Shown: positions 30,223-39,024, counted from the first letter of the stretch. The stretch: 64,000 bases of DNA from Rhodospirillales bacterium (GCA_903643085.1 CAHJWU010000001.1:1-64000), one strand, 5' to 3'. Numbers and translations: made by a program. The notes: generated from the letters alone by a model not told the origin.

Positions 30223-31110
30223 GTGTACGACACCATCCTGTATGACGTGGCCGACCGGATCGCCACCATAACGCTGAACCGGCCGGACAAACTGAATGCG
30301 TTCACGCCGCAGATGCGTCATGACCTGGTCGCGGCCTTCGATGCCGCCGACGCCGATGACGGCGTACGCGCCGTCATCGTGACTGGCGCAGGCCGGGCGT
30401 TCTGCGCAGGCGCCGATCTCTCTGAGGGAACGGCGACGTTCGACTACGCCAGGAACGGCCGCGAGTCACCTGTGCGCGACGATGGAACCACCGACTACGC
30501 GCATGAGGCGGTGCGCGATTCTGCCGGCCTGCTCACGTTGCGCATCTTCCGCTGCGTCAAGCCGGTGATTGCTGCCGTGAACGGGCCGTCGGTCGGTGTT
30601 GGCTTGACGATGCAACTGGCCATGGACATGCGGCTGGCCGCGAAGGGCGCGCGCTTCGGCTTCGTGTTCCCTCGCCGGGGGCTGGTGCCGGAAGGTGCGG
30701 CGGCCTGGTTCCTGCCGCGCATCGTCGGCATCTCCAAGGCGCTGGAATGGACGATGAGCGGACGCATCTTCGATGCCGATGAAGCGCTCGCGGGCAATCT
30801 GATCCGTTCCGTGCATGCGCCGGAGGAGTTGCTGGATGAGGCTCGCAGGATTGCGGGCGACATCGCCGCAAACACGGCCCCAGTATCGGTGGCGCTCACA
30901 CGGCAGATGATGTGGCGCGGGCTGGAGATGACGCATCCTATGGAGGCGCACCGGATCGACAGCCGCGCGATCTACGCTCGCGGCAGCACGGCAGATGTCG
31001 CCGAGGGCGTGCAGAGCTTTCTGGGAAAACGGCCTCCCGTGTTCCCTGACAAGGTCTCCGATGGCATGCCGGATTTCTATCCCTGGTGGCAGGAGCCGAC
31101 TTATCAGTAA
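30223..31110 (+). CDS. Crotonase-family enoyl-CoA hydratase/isomerase-like protein
   Basis: A 295-residue crotonase-fold protein starting at GTG 30223, with GGAGA eleven bases before it. The longer ORF starting at 30031 would run into the GntR gene and is not used. ITLNRPDKLNAFTP, AFCAGADLSEG and VNGPSVGVGLTMQLA show the fold. The first hydratase glutamate position holds threonine and the second a phenylalanine (FGFVFPRR), while the glutamate in LVPEGAAAWFLPR matches the position used by some isomerases. The long C-terminal tail, ending PDFYPWW, is seen in a group of larger enoyl-CoA hydratase-like proteins. It overlaps or nearly abuts the hydrolase gene that follows. Confidence 0.86.
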   Translation: MYDTILYDVADRIATITLNRPDKLNAFTPQMRHDLVAAFDAADADDGVRAVIVTGAGRAFCAGADLSEGTATFDYARNGRESPVRDDGTTDYAHEAVRDSAGLLTLRIFRCVKPVIAAVNGPSVGVGLTMQLAMDMRLAAKGARFGFVFPRRGLVPEGAAAWFLPRIVGISKALEWTMSGRIFDADEALAGNLIRSVHAPEELLDEARRIAGDIAANTAPVSVALTRQMMWRGLEMTHPMEAHRIDSRAIYARGSTADVAEGVQSFLGKRPPVFPDKVSDGMPDFYPWWQEPTYQ

Positions 31111-31132
31111 CGTTCCCCCCTCCGGCTTTCCT

Positions 31133-31969
31133 GTGGTGACGGTGTTCCGCAACCGTTCGGGCATGTCGCTCGCCGCCGACGATCTGGGGGATCCACGGGG
31201 CGCACCCGTGCTGCTCCTGCATGGCGGCGGGCAGACGCGGCATAGCTGGGGCACGGCCGTCTCGGCTCTCGCCAGCCGCGGCTTCCGCGCGGTCACGCTG
31301 GATTTGCGCGGTCATGGCGACAGCGATTGGTCCCCCGACGGCGCTTACGGGCTGGAGCAACTGCGCGACGACCTGGTGGACGTGATGGCGCAAATCGAGG
31401 GGCAACCTGCGCTGGTCGGCGCGTCGCTCGGCGGTCTCACCGCGCTGTTGACTGTCGGCACGGCTCGTGTGCCGGTCGCACGCGCCCTTGTTCTGGTCGA
31501 TGTGGTGCCGCAGATCGAGATGGAAGGTGCTATGGAGATACGCGCCTTCATGACTGCCAATCCGCAGGGGTTCGCCAGCCCGGATCAGGCCGCGGAAGCG
31601 GTGGCCGCCTACCTGCCGCATCGGCCGCGGCCTAGGGATGGCGGAGGGCTGATGAAGAACCTGCGTTTGCGCCAGGACGGCCGCTACCACTGGCATTGGG
31701 ATCCGGCACTGATGCGAGGCGCGCAAACCATCGACGCGCTGGAACGCCGCGCGGTACTGGAGGAGGCTGCCCGCAACGTCGCTGTGGCAACGCTGCTCAT
31801 TCGCGGCGGCCGTAGCAGAGTCGTCAGCCTGGATGGGGTGCGCGCATTGCAGTTGCTCATCCCGCAATGCGAATTCATCAACATCGATGAAGCTGATCAC
31901 ATGGTGGCAGGCGACGCGAACGACGCCTTCAACGCGCCGTTGCTGGCGTTCCTGGACCGCACCCGTTAA
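31133..31969 (+). CDS. Alpha/beta-fold hydrolase
   Basis: A 278-residue alpha/beta hydrolase. The oxyanion-hole motif LLLHGGGQTRHSW is at 27-39, the nucleophile elbow VGASLGG puts Ser98 at the active site, and DEADHMVAGD near the C-terminus carries the probable histidine. GTG 31133 (or GTG 31136) is chosen because the family normally starts about 30 residues before the HGGG motif; the upstream ORF lies inside the crotonase gene. Family members include esterases, epoxide hydrolases and C-C hydrolases. In this operon an ester- or lactone-opening role is plausible, but the substrate is not readable. Confidence 0.82.
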   Translation: MVTVFRNRSGMSLAADDLGDPRGAPVLLLHGGGQTRHSWGTAVSALASRGFRAVTLDLRGHGDSDWSPDGAYGLEQLRDDLVDVMAQIEGQPALVGASLGGLTALLTVGTARVPVARALVLVDVVPQIEMEGAMEIRAFMTANPQGFASPDQAAEAVAAYLPHRPRPRDGGGLMKNLRLRQDGRYHWHWDPALMRGAQTIDALERRAVLEEAARNVAVATLLIRGGRSRVVSLDGVRALQLLIPQCEFINIDEADHMVAGDANDAFNAPLLAFLDRTR

Positions 31970-31996
31970 AGGCAACCAGTTCTTTGGAAAAAACCC

Positions 31997-32011
31997 AAAA
32001 AACTTTTGCTT
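31997..32011. repeat. AT-rich intergenic element, copy 1
   Basis: AAAAAACTTTTGCTT appears identically at 31997-32011 and at 41328-41342, each time just after the 3' end of a plus-strand gene and near possible hairpins. I recall similar A/T-rich gap sequences in Acetobacteraceae genomes. The likely role is transcription ending or a small dispersed repeat. Confidence 0.5.
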
Positions 32012-32035
32012 TCTGTCGACGACTCTTCTGAAATG

Positions 32036-32065
32036 TCTGCGACAGCGCTCGCAGAAGCTTTCTGC
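32036..32065. terminator. Possible bidirectional terminator with alternative hairpins
   Basis: Between the convergent hydrolase and crotonase genes, TCTGCGA (32036-32042) pairs with TCGCAGA (32049-32055). The overlapping GCAGAA (32051-32056) pairs with TTCTGC (32060-32065). The two stems exclude each other. A T-rich stretch follows. Confidence 0.45.
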
Positions 32066-32106
32066 TTGTTGTTCTCGAAAAAGACGGCCTTGCTTTCCGC
32101 GCCGCC

Positions 32107-32856
32107 TTACGCCTTGGCGAATTTTCCGGCGCGGTCTTTCATATCCTTCGCAAATCCTTCGTTGCGCACCAGCTCGTGCGCCAGGCCGTAACCCATCGGC
32201 ATGGCATCGGTATCGTAGATCAGCCGCTTGTTCGCGCCGTTGCTGTGCCATGAGTTGGCCAGGATGGTGGCGCATAGGGTTGCTACCTCGGCGTCCAGAT
32301 GCTCGTCGGCAACACAGACATTGGCCAGGCCCATTGCCTCTGCCTGCCTTCCTCCATAGGTCCGGCAGGTGAGCATCATCTCCAGTGCTTTCGCCTGGCC
32401 AACCCGCCGCGGCAGCCGCTGGCTCAGGCCCCAGCCCGGTACCAGGCCCCACTTTCCGTGCGTGTCGGCGAATTGCGCGGACTCTGAGGCGATTATGAAG
32501 TCCGCGCTCAGTGCCAGCTCCAGGCCGCCGGTGAAGCAGCCGCCATGCACGGCGGCGATTACCGGCTGGCGTAATTTCGTCAGCTTCTCGAGCGTCAGCA
32601 TCTCCTGGCGCAGCCAGCCCAAGGCGTCGGGGTGCGGCGGCCCGCTGAGGTCGTGACCCGCGCAGAAAGCGCTGCCCGCGCCGCGTAGCACAACGCAACC
32701 GACCGAGCCGTCTTCCTCCAGCGCACGAACGTGGCGGCGGAATTCGCGGAACAAGGCCTGGTTGATGGCATTGCGCTTATCCGGCCGGTTCAGCGTCAGC
32801 GTGCAGACGGCGTCCGCATCGTGGCGCAGCACCAGCGGTGACGTGGAATCGTTCAA
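32107..32856 (-). CDS. Enoyl-CoA hydratase/isomerase-like protein (crotonase family)
   Basis: A 249-residue crotonase. LTLNRPDKRNAIN, AFCAGHDLSGP (oxyanion hole) and HGGCFTGGLELALSADFI are clear. The first catalytic glutamate is present (Glu113) but the second position holds a histidine in ADTHGKWGLVPG, so it may act as an isomerase or a one-acid hydratase. The start is TTG 32856, with AAGGAG seven bases before it; there is no better start nearby. The TTG overlaps the stop of the SDR gene at 32853-33695, so translation is coupled and the pair forms a hydratase-dehydrogenase couple. It is convergent with the hydrolase at 31133. Confidence 0.88.
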   Translation of the reverse strand: MNDSTSPLVLRHDADAVCTLTLNRPDKRNAINQALFREFRRHVRALEEDGSVGCVVLRGAGSAFCAGHDLSGPPHPDALGWLRQEMLTLEKLTKLRQPVIAAVHGGCFTGGLELALSADFIIASESAQFADTHGKWGLVPGWGLSQRLPRRVGQAKALEMMLTCRTYGGRQAEAMGLANVCVADEHLDAEVATLCATILANSWHSNGANKRLIYDTDAMPMGYGLAHELVRNEGFAKDMKDRAGKFAKA

Positions 32857-33695
32857 ACGACATCTCCTTCATGCAAAGGCCGCAAAGCTGCTTCCTGCGC
32901 CTCCATGCGTCTGTTGACGTGATGCAGGTAGCTGAGCGTGCCGACGGGAATCCTGCTGCCGCCGGTGACCTGCACGACGGTGCCGGAGACGAACGCAGAT
33001 TCGTCTGCGGCGAAATAGACCGCCAGCGGTGCCACATCCTCCACGCAGCCGAGCCGGCGCAGCGGCACGGTCTCGATCTGGCGCCGCCGCGTGCTGTCCT
33101 TCATCATGGCAGTGTCGCGTTCGGTGATGATGAGGCCGGGTGCGATGGCGTTGACACGTATCTGCAAGTGCCCCCACTCGACGGCCATGGTCGCAGTGAG
33201 GCTTTCGACGCCGGCCTTGGCGGCGCCATACTGACCGGTCATCGGACAGGGCTGGGACCCGCTGCGCGACGAGATGTTGATGATCGAGCCGCCTCTGGTC
33301 ATCGCACGCGCCGCGGCCTGACAGGCGAAGAACGTCCATTTCAGGTTCAGGTCGACGACCCGGTCCCACTGGCCTTCGTCCAGCCCGAGCAGCGGCCCGA
33401 CATCGGCGTCGCTGGCGCTGCCGGCATTGTTCACCCAGGCGTCGATATAGCCGAAACGGTCCTGCGCCGCGGTCACGACCGCGTCTATGCCGTCTCGGCC
33501 GGTTATGTCGCTGCAAACGGCCACGGCAGCAGCACCTTCCGCCCGCGCCGCCGCCGCGGTCGCCTCAAGCGGGTCCGCGGTGCGGCCGGACAACACGACG
33601 TTCGCTCCGGCTGCAGCCATGGCGAGGCTGATCCCGCGACCGATGCCGCGACCACCTCCCGTCACCACAACCGTTTTCCCGTGCAACGACAACAC
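32853..33695 (-). CDS. Short-chain dehydrogenase/reductase
   Basis: A 280-residue classical SDR: TGGGRGIGRG at 12-21, NNAG at 89-92, and catalytic Ser142/143, Tyr156 and Lys160 (GQYGAAKAG). The last 35 residues extend beyond the usual SDR end with a polar tail. The lysine-rich sites usually selecting NADP(H) are represented by Arg38 in SGRTAD, which favours NADP(H). It probably interconverts a 3-hydroxyacyl-CoA or alcohol and the corresponding ketone for the coupled crotonase. It is divergent from the dehydrogenase pair at 33819, with an operator-like double site between them. Confidence 0.9.
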   Translation of the reverse strand: MLSLHGKTVVVTGGGRGIGRGISLAMAAAGANVVLSGRTADPLEATAAAARAEGAAAVAVCSDITGRDGIDAVVTAAQDRFGYIDAWVNNAGSASDADVGPLLGLDEGQWDRVVDLNLKWTFFACQAAARAMTRGGSIINISSRSGSQPCPMTGQYGAAKAGVESLTATMAVEWGHLQIRVNAIAPGLIITERDTAMMKDSTRRRQIETVPLRRLGCVEDVAPLAVYFAADESAFVSGTVVQVTGGSRIPVGTLSYLHHVNRRMEAQEAALRPLHEGDVV

Positions 33696-33743
33696 CCGAT
33701 AAACCCCGCTTCAGCCGCACGGCCGCAAAAAGGTGACATATTG

Positions 33744-33766
33744 CTCTAGGTTAAACAACTGGGTTG
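33744..33766. promoter_or_regulatory. Tandem operator-like sites (site f)
   Basis: CTCTAGGTTAA at 33744-33754 matches the right half of site a, and ACAACTGGGTTG at 33755-33766 is itself a pseudo-palindrome (CAAC-TGG-GTTG). They lie midway between the divergent SDR (33695) and dehydrogenase (33819) genes, 48 and 52 bases from the two starts. Confidence 0.5.
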
Positions 33767-33818
33767 CCTGCCTGTCTGAGGCGTCATAGCCTGGGGTCAA
33801 CCAAGGCGAGGAGCTGCT

Positions 33819-34955
33819 GTGGAGTTTGCCTGGACGCCTGCGCAGGACGCCTATCGCCAGCAGGTGCGGCTTGCGCTTGACGAGTTGCTGCCGGTTGACT
33901 GGGCCGAGATCTCGCAGGACGGCATGGGATCGGCACGCCAGATCGACTATTCGCGGGTGTTTGCCCGCGCCCTGGCGGACCGTGGTCTGCTCGTTCCGCA
34001 TTGGCCGGCTGCACGTGGCGGACGCGATGCGAGCCCGTGGGAGCAGTTCATCCTCGCGGAAGAGATGAAAAGCGTGGGCGAGCCGCGCGGGCCACAATAC
34101 ATGAACGTCAATTGGATCGGGCCCACGCTGATGCGCTACGGCTCGCCGCAGCAGCAGGAAGAGCACCTGGCGCGCATCGCCGCGGGCAGCGTGGTCTGGT
34201 GCCAGTGCTATTCGGAGCCTGGCGCGGGGACCGATCTGGCAGCCTTGACGACAAAGGCCGAGCGACGCGGCGACGCCTACATCGTCAATGGCCAGAAGAT
34301 CTGGACGAGCTACGCGGCCTGCGCGGACTGGTGCTTTCTGCTGGTGCGCACCGGTTCGGGCCGCAAGGACGTCTCCATCCTGCTGCTGCCGATGTCTACA
34401 CCGGGCATCGAGGTGCGGCCGTTCCCGGGCCTGGTGGAAGATGGCCATTTGAACGAGGTGTTCTTCACCGACGTCGAGGTGCCGGCGACCGCGATGCTGG
34501 GCGAAGAGAGCCGGGCCTGGGAGATCGTGCTCTATGCGTTGAGCTTCGAGCGGGTTGGCATCCCGCGCTACCATATCGGCCGGGAGGTGCTCGAATGGGC
34601 GGTCGGGCAGTTGCGGCGCGAGGGCAGGTTCGACGACATTGCGCGTGCGCGCGCAGCCGGCATCGTCGCGGGGTTCGAGACCGCCCGCCTGCTGACTTAC
34701 CTCGTCGTTGACCAGCGCGCGAAGGATATGCCGCCCACGACCGATGGCAACGTCGCCCGCATCGCGGCCGCGGAGGCCTGCACCGAGCTCAGCGACTTTC
34801 TGCTGACCTATACGCCGGATTGCCTCACCGGCGGCGATCATGTGCTCAACGCGTTCTACCGCGGCAACATATCGGCCACGATTGCCGCCGGCACCTACGA
34901 GCTTCAGCTCAACCTCATCGCCCAGCAGGGTCTCGGCTTACGCCGGGCTGCCTGA
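33819..34955 (+). CDS. Acyl-CoA dehydrogenase, alpha-type subunit of a heteromeric pair
   Basis: A 378-residue dehydrogenase starting at GTG 33819, with GAGGAG six bases before it. YSEPGAGTDL is at 131-140, VNGQKIWTSYA at 156-166, and the C-terminus has TIAAGTYELQLNLIAQQGLGL. It belongs to the same alpha class as those at 8765 and 17102, but is shorter at the N-terminus and differs throughout. It is the first gene of a plus-strand operon that continues with the beta subunit, a canonical crotonase and a DECR-like SDR, so this unit alone could run dehydrogenation, hydration and a double-bond reduction. It is divergent from the SDR gene at 32853. Confidence 0.9.
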   Translation: MEFAWTPAQDAYRQQVRLALDELLPVDWAEISQDGMGSARQIDYSRVFARALADRGLLVPHWPAARGGRDASPWEQFILAEEMKSVGEPRGPQYMNVNWIGPTLMRYGSPQQQEEHLARIAAGSVVWCQCYSEPGAGTDLAALTTKAERRGDAYIVNGQKIWTSYAACADWCFLLVRTGSGRKDVSILLLPMSTPGIEVRPFPGLVEDGHLNEVFFTDVEVPATAMLGEESRAWEIVLYALSFERVGIPRYHIGREVLEWAVGQLRREGRFDDIARARAAGIVAGFETARLLTYLVVDQRAKDMPPTTDGNVARIAAAEACTELSDFLLTYTPDCLTGGDHVLNAFYRGNISATIAAGTYELQLNLIAQQGLGLRRAA

Positions 34956-34956
34956 G

Positions 34957-35928
34957 ATGGATTTCGACCTATCGGCAGACCAGCAGGCGCTTGTGTCTGG
35001 CCTGCAGGCTGTGATGCGGCCCTATGAGGACCTGACAGCGGCCGAACGCAAGTCGTTCTGTTGCTACCGCCCGGCACTGCAACGCGCTCTGCGTGACGCC
35101 GGCTTCTTCGATGTGGCATCCCACGGCCTGGGGACGCTGGAAGCCGGGCTCGTCGCGGTGACGGCGGCCAACAGTCCGTGTGCCGCAGAGGTGGCAACAT
35201 CGGCGCTGGTCTGGCCGGCGGTTTTGGACGGCACGCCGACCGGGCCTGTGGCTTACGTATCGGGTGATCTGAACAAGGCTGCGCGGTTCTTGCACGTGGC
35301 CCACCACGCTCTGATCGATACGGGCGAGGATCTGGTTCTCGCGGACGTCTCGGCAGGTGACGTGCAGGAAGTGGAGACGATCCTGGCCTATCCTTACGGC
35401 CGATTTGTCGCCAAAGACGTGGTACGGCGCGGACGTTCACTGGGACGGGCTGCGCTTGCGCTGGCGCGGCGCTGGGCGCGCATCGCGCTGGCGCTGGAAT
35501 TTGCCGGAGCCGCAGAGCGCGCCGTCGCTTTTACCGTCGACTACGTCAAGCAGCGTCACGCCTTCGGCCAGCCGATCGGTTCATTCCAGGCTGTGCAACA
35601 TCGTCTCGCGCAGTGCCACCAGCTCACGCGAGGCATGCGCTACACGGCGCTGTATGCGGCCTGGAAGGGCAGCGATATGGCGGCGAACATCGCGGCCAAT
35701 ACCGCACAGAGGCACGCGGGAAAGCTCTGCTTTGATCTGCACCAGTTCAATGGCGGTATGGGAGTGACAAACGAGCACAGCCTGCATCTGTGGACGCACC
35801 GGTTACGTGCGCTACAAGGTGAATTGGGCGGTGCGCAGGGTGCGGCCCTTGCGCTGGCCGATGAGCTTTGGCCGGCGGCTGGCGCCCAGGCCGCGCGCGC
35901 CGACTTTGTCGCAGCCCTGGCGATATGA
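34957..35928 (+). CDS. Acyl-CoA dehydrogenase, short beta-type subunit
   Basis: A 323-residue protein starting MDFDLSADQQAL one base after the alpha gene's stop. The C-terminal helical domain is complete (VKQRHAFGQPIGSFQAVQHR and NGGMGVTNEHSLHLW). The middle part is much shortened compared with ordinary acyl-CoA dehydrogenases: most of the sheet domain between about residues 75 and 165 is compact and lacks the SEPGAGSDL signature. This fits a non-catalytic or half-site beta chain that completes the FAD pocket of its partner. A longer ORF starts at 34840 inside the alpha gene and is not used. Confidence 0.85.
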   Translation: MDFDLSADQQALVSGLQAVMRPYEDLTAAERKSFCCYRPALQRALRDAGFFDVASHGLGTLEAGLVAVTAANSPCAAEVATSALVWPAVLDGTPTGPVAYVSGDLNKAARFLHVAHHALIDTGEDLVLADVSAGDVQEVETILAYPYGRFVAKDVVRRGRSLGRAALALARRWARIALALEFAGAAERAVAFTVDYVKQRHAFGQPIGSFQAVQHRLAQCHQLTRGMRYTALYAAWKGSDMAANIAANTAQRHAGKLCFDLHQFNGGMGVTNEHSLHLWTHRLRALQGELGGAQGAALALADELWPAAGAQAARADFVAALAI

Positions 35929-35956
35929 CGCGAGGGTGCAAGGTGGAAGGTTGCGC

Positions 35957-36736
35957 ATGACAGGATTCGTACTGAGCGAGACGCGAGAGCACGTGGGCAT
36001 CGTCACGCTCAACCGGCCGGAGAAGTTGAACGCCTTCAACGACGCGATGACCGATGAACTCGATGCGGCGATTGCTGACGCGTTACGCGACGACGCCGTA
36101 CGTGCAATCCTGATACGAGCAGCGGGCCGCGCGTTCAGTGCAGGACGCGATACGCGCGAATTGGGACATCGTCGCGGCGGTGAAAGCAATTTCGCACACG
36201 TGCGCCGTGCCCAGCAGCGCAACCTCTCGCTCATGGCAGGCCACAAACCGGTGATCGCAGCGGTCCAGGGCCACGCGATCGGCGGCGGCTTCGAAGTCGC
36301 CCTGGCGGCCGACATACGCGTGGCATCCGAGGACGCGGTATTCCGGATGCCTGAGATACGCTATGGCTTGTTGCCGGATACGGGCGCCAGCCAGGTGCTC
36401 TCGGTGTTGATCGGCCCAGCGCGCACGAAGCTGCTGATCCTGAGCGGACGACCCATGGCGGCACGTCAGGCGGAGCAATGGGGGGCGGTCGACGTGGTGA
36501 CATCGCGTGAGGAATTGCATGAGGTTGCCTTCGCACTCGCGCGCGAGATCGCGGCAGGTCCGCCGATCGCCCTGGCACTTGGCAAGCAGCTTGCCGATCA
36601 CGCCTGGGGCGAACGTGTCCGTTCCGGAATTGGGCTGGAGTTGGTGGCGCAGACAGCTCTGTTTGCAACGGAAGACTATGCAGAGGCCCGTGCTGCCGTC
36701 CGCGAGAAGCGGCCGGCGCGGTATGGCGGCCGATAG
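35957..36736 (+). CDS. Enoyl-CoA hydratase (canonical crotonase)
   Basis: A 260-residue crotonase with both hydratase glutamates in place: Glu113 (IGGGFEVAL) and Glu133 (MPEIRYGLLPDTG). TLNRPEKLNAFN and AFSAGRDTREL show the usual N-terminal fold. ATG 35957 has GGAAGG eight bases upstream; the ORF start at 35807 lies inside the previous gene. It is the only stand-alone crotonase in this window with both glutamates, so it is the best candidate for real syn-hydration of 2-enoyl-CoA in the pathway. It follows the third dehydrogenase pair and precedes a DECR-like SDR without a gap. Confidence 0.92.
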   Translation: MTGFVLSETREHVGIVTLNRPEKLNAFNDAMTDELDAAIADALRDDAVRAILIRAAGRAFSAGRDTRELGHRRGGESNFAHVRRAQQRNLSLMAGHKPVIAAVQGHAIGGGFEVALAADIRVASEDAVFRMPEIRYGLLPDTGASQVLSVLIGPARTKLLILSGRPMAARQAEQWGAVDVVTSREELHEVAFALAREIAAGPPIALALGKQLADHAWGERVRSGIGLELVAQTALFATEDYAEARAAVREKRPARYGGR

Positions 36737-37588
36737 ATGCCGACACGCGCCGCACCCAGGCTCGGCACCACCATGCTGCCGCCCGGCACTTTCGCGCAAG
36801 ACGTGGTGATCGTCACCGGCGGCGGTGGCGGCATCGGCAAGGGTATTGCCACCGAGTTTGCGCGGGCGGGTGCCGCGGTGGCAATCCTGAGCCGAGATCC
36901 GGTCAAGCAGGCGCGCGGTGTCGCCGCCGTGGAAGCCGCAGGCGGGCGCGGTTTTGCCGTAAGCTGTGATGTTCGCGACGCAGCGGCTATAAGCCGCGCC
37001 TTCGATGCGATCGAGGCGGCACTCGGCGGGGTGACGATCCTGATCAACAACGCGGCGGGCAATTTTCCGGCCGCGGCGGAAGACATGAGCCCGAACGCGT
37101 GGCGCGCGGTGACCGACATCGTGCTGGACGGCACCTTTTTTATGTCGACCGAATTCGCACGCCGGCGGCTGGCTTGCGCAAGCGGCGGCGCCATCCTCAA
37201 CATCGCCGCCACCTATGCGTGGACCGGCGGACCGGGAACCGCCCATTCGGCGGCAGCCAAAGCAGGCGTCGTGAACCTGACACAGTCGCTGGCCGTGGAG
37301 TGGGGCCCCCACGACATACGCGTGAATGGCCTGGCGCCTGGATTGTTCCTGCATGAAGACGTGCCGGATCATATGAAAGTCGACCTGGAGAACTCCGATA
37401 ATCGCCAGCCAGCCGGGCGCATCGGGCAGGTACACGAACTGGGCTGGGCCGCGACTTACCTGTGTTCGGATTACGCGGCGTTCTGCTCCGGTCACACCTT
37501 CGTTCTGGACGGTGCGAACTGGTTACGGCGCGGCTTGCGTATGCCGCCTTTCGTGCCGGTACGTGAGTGGCTTCCGCCTCGTGGATAG
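36737..37588 (+). CDS. 2,4-Dienoyl-CoA reductase-like SDR
   Basis: A 283-residue SDR beginning directly after the stop of the hydratase gene. The cofactor motif TGGGGGIGKG is near residue 30. The usual YxxxK is replaced by HSAAAKAG, preceded by a tyrosine in ATYAWTG. That layout (a tyrosine about a dozen residues before an SxxAK segment) is the one of peroxisomal and mitochondrial 2,4-dienoyl-CoA reductases, which reduce conjugated dienoyl-CoAs with NADPH. The related gene at 51809 shows the same layout. The start could also be at an ATG shortly downstream (MLPPGTFAQD). It would remove a double bond that blocks beta-oxidation of an unsaturated chain. Confidence 0.82.
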   Translation: MPTRAAPRLGTTMLPPGTFAQDVVIVTGGGGGIGKGIATEFARAGAAVAILSRDPVKQARGVAAVEAAGGRGFAVSCDVRDAAAISRAFDAIEAALGGVTILINNAAGNFPAAAEDMSPNAWRAVTDIVLDGTFFMSTEFARRRLACASGGAILNIAATYAWTGGPGTAHSAAAKAGVVNLTQSLAVEWGPHDIRVNGLAPGLFLHEDVPDHMKVDLENSDNRQPAGRIGQVHELGWAATYLCSDYAAFCSGHTFVLDGANWLRRGLRMPPFVPVREWLPPRG

Positions 37589-37627
37589 TTCGACTGGACC
37601 CGTCGTGCGAGCACGCTACCGCGTGAC

Positions 37628-37718
37628 GGGGCCTCGAGGCCCCAGACCCCCATTCTGTTCAAGACAGCTGATGACAGGTTCTAAGGACGACTGTCCTTAG
37701 CGGGGTCCAGGGGCAGAG
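37628..37718. repeat. Intergenic palindromic repeat, copy 2
   Basis: The 16-base palindrome GGGGCCTCGAGGCCCC at 37628-37643 and the arm GCGGGGTCCAGGGGCAGAG at 37700-37718 match copy 1 (15921-16033). Between them, CTAAGGAC-GACT-GTCCTTAG at 37681-37700 is an additional perfect hairpin. The left arm of copy 1 is missing here, so the element is partly degraded. It lies between the SDR and the P450 genes on the same strand. Confidence 0.7.
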
Positions 37719-37776
37719 GCCCTGGCCTTTCCTAAACTCAGCAGCCAGGCCATCTGCATAAAAGGGAGAAGTAAGC

Positions 37777-38988
37777 GTGAGCCAAGAAGCAGCCTTTCAA
37801 GACACACTGCAACTTCCTGGGCACGTCTCCCCCGATCAGGTCAGGGCGTTCGATTTCAGCGCTGACCCCGAGATGGCCAGGTGCCCCTTTGCCGCCATTG
37901 CACGACTTTCCGGTGAGTCAGGTGCTTTCTGGAACCCCACGCTGCAACGGCTTGGCGGGGGCGGCATGTGGGTTTTGACGAGCGCCGAAGACACGAGATT
38001 CGTGCTGAACCGGCCGGACCTGTTTTCGAGCAAAGGCGGAGCCGGATTTTCGGCCCTGGTCGGTGAAAGCTGGGATTTGATTCCGCTTGAACTCGACCCG
38101 CCTGCACACACCCAGTTTCGCCAGCTTCTCAACCCCCTGCTGTCGCCCGGCGCGGTCGGCAGGATGACACCTGGCGTTACCTCGCGCGCTATCGAGCTGA
38201 TCGAGGCCGTGCGAGGCGAAGGCGGCTGCGAGTTCATGGCGGCGTTCGGCCGGCCGTTTCCGGTCAGCATCTTCATGCAGCTGATGGGACTGCCTGCTGA
38301 AAAGACTGAGACTTTTCTCGACTGGGAGTTCGACCTGCTGCACGCGCGGGAAATCCCGACCAAGATTGCCGCCGCGACAGCGATACGGGACTACCTGCTG
38401 CAACTGGCGGCGGAACGGCGGGCGGCGCCCGTCGACGATTTGACCAGCTTTGTGGTCAATGCCGAACTGGACGGCCGGCGTCTGACCGATGACGAGGTGA
38501 TGGGTATACTCTACCTGCTGTTTGTCGGCGGGCTGGACACCGTCGCATCGTCGCTCGGCTTCTTTTTCCGGCATTTGGCAGAGAACCCCGAACAGCAACG
38601 CCTGCTTCGCGCGAATCCGGCGATGATACCGCGTGCGGTCGAGGAGCTGCTCAGGCGATTCTCGGTCGTCACCGTGCACCGGCGCTGCAACACGGACGTC
38701 GATGTCGGTGTAGCTGTCGTCTGTGCACTTGGGAGCCTTGATCCTGCCGCTTTCGACAAGCCGCTGGATGTCGTCCTGGACCGCAAGGACAACCGGCATT
38801 TCGGTTTCTCGTATGGCCCGCATTTCTGCCTCGGATCGCATCTGGCAAGGCGGGAACTGGTTGTGGCCCTTGGCGAGTGGCTGGCGCGCGTGCCGACATG
38901 GCGGCTGAAATCCGGCGCACCGCTCGAGGTACATGGTGGCGGGGTGTTCGGCGTGGAGCATCTCGAGCTTGAATGGGATGCGGCTTGA
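37777..38988 (+). CDS. Cytochrome P450 (CYP101-like) with an internal 9-residue deletion
   Basis: A 403-residue soluble P450 starting at GTG 37777, with AAGGGAGAAG upstream. The I-helix FVGGLDTVASS carries the Asp-Thr pair of P450cam, the ExxR motif is EELLR at 290-294, and the heme loop FSYGPHFCLG gives the axial Cys351. It strongly resembles the P450 at 45514 and P450cam. Compared with both, a stretch of about nine residues (matching MKQGDWITI of the paralogue) is missing after residue 310, in the strand hairpin between the K-helix and the heme loop. All key residues are kept, but the lost strands normally shape the active site, so it may be inactive or altered. It is followed closely by the fused CoA-transferase. 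Confidence 0.88.
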   Translation: MSQEAAFQDTLQLPGHVSPDQVRAFDFSADPEMARCPFAAIARLSGESGAFWNPTLQRLGGGGMWVLTSAEDTRFVLNRPDLFSSKGGAGFSALVGESWDLIPLELDPPAHTQFRQLLNPLLSPGAVGRMTPGVTSRAIELIEAVRGEGGCEFMAAFGRPFPVSIFMQLMGLPAEKTETFLDWEFDLLHAREIPTKIAAATAIRDYLLQLAAERRAAPVDDLTSFVVNAELDGRRLTDDEVMGILYLLFVGGLDTVASSLGFFFRHLAENPEQQRLLRANPAMIPRAVEELLRRFSVVTVHRRCNTDVDVGVAVVCALGSLDPAAFDKPLDVVLDRKDNRHFGFSYGPHFCLGSHLARRELVVALGEWLARVPTWRLKSGAPLEVHGGGVFGVEHLELEWDAA

Positions 38989-39024
38989 AAGATCGGGGTC
39001 AAGCTCAGGCACGGATGGCGCACC

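Noticed and set aside
30938-32698. 586-codon ORF on the minus strand
   Set aside because: It covers the plus-strand crotonase and hydrolase genes in a shadow frame and has no recognisable domain. The real crotonase on the minus strand starts at 32856 in another frame.
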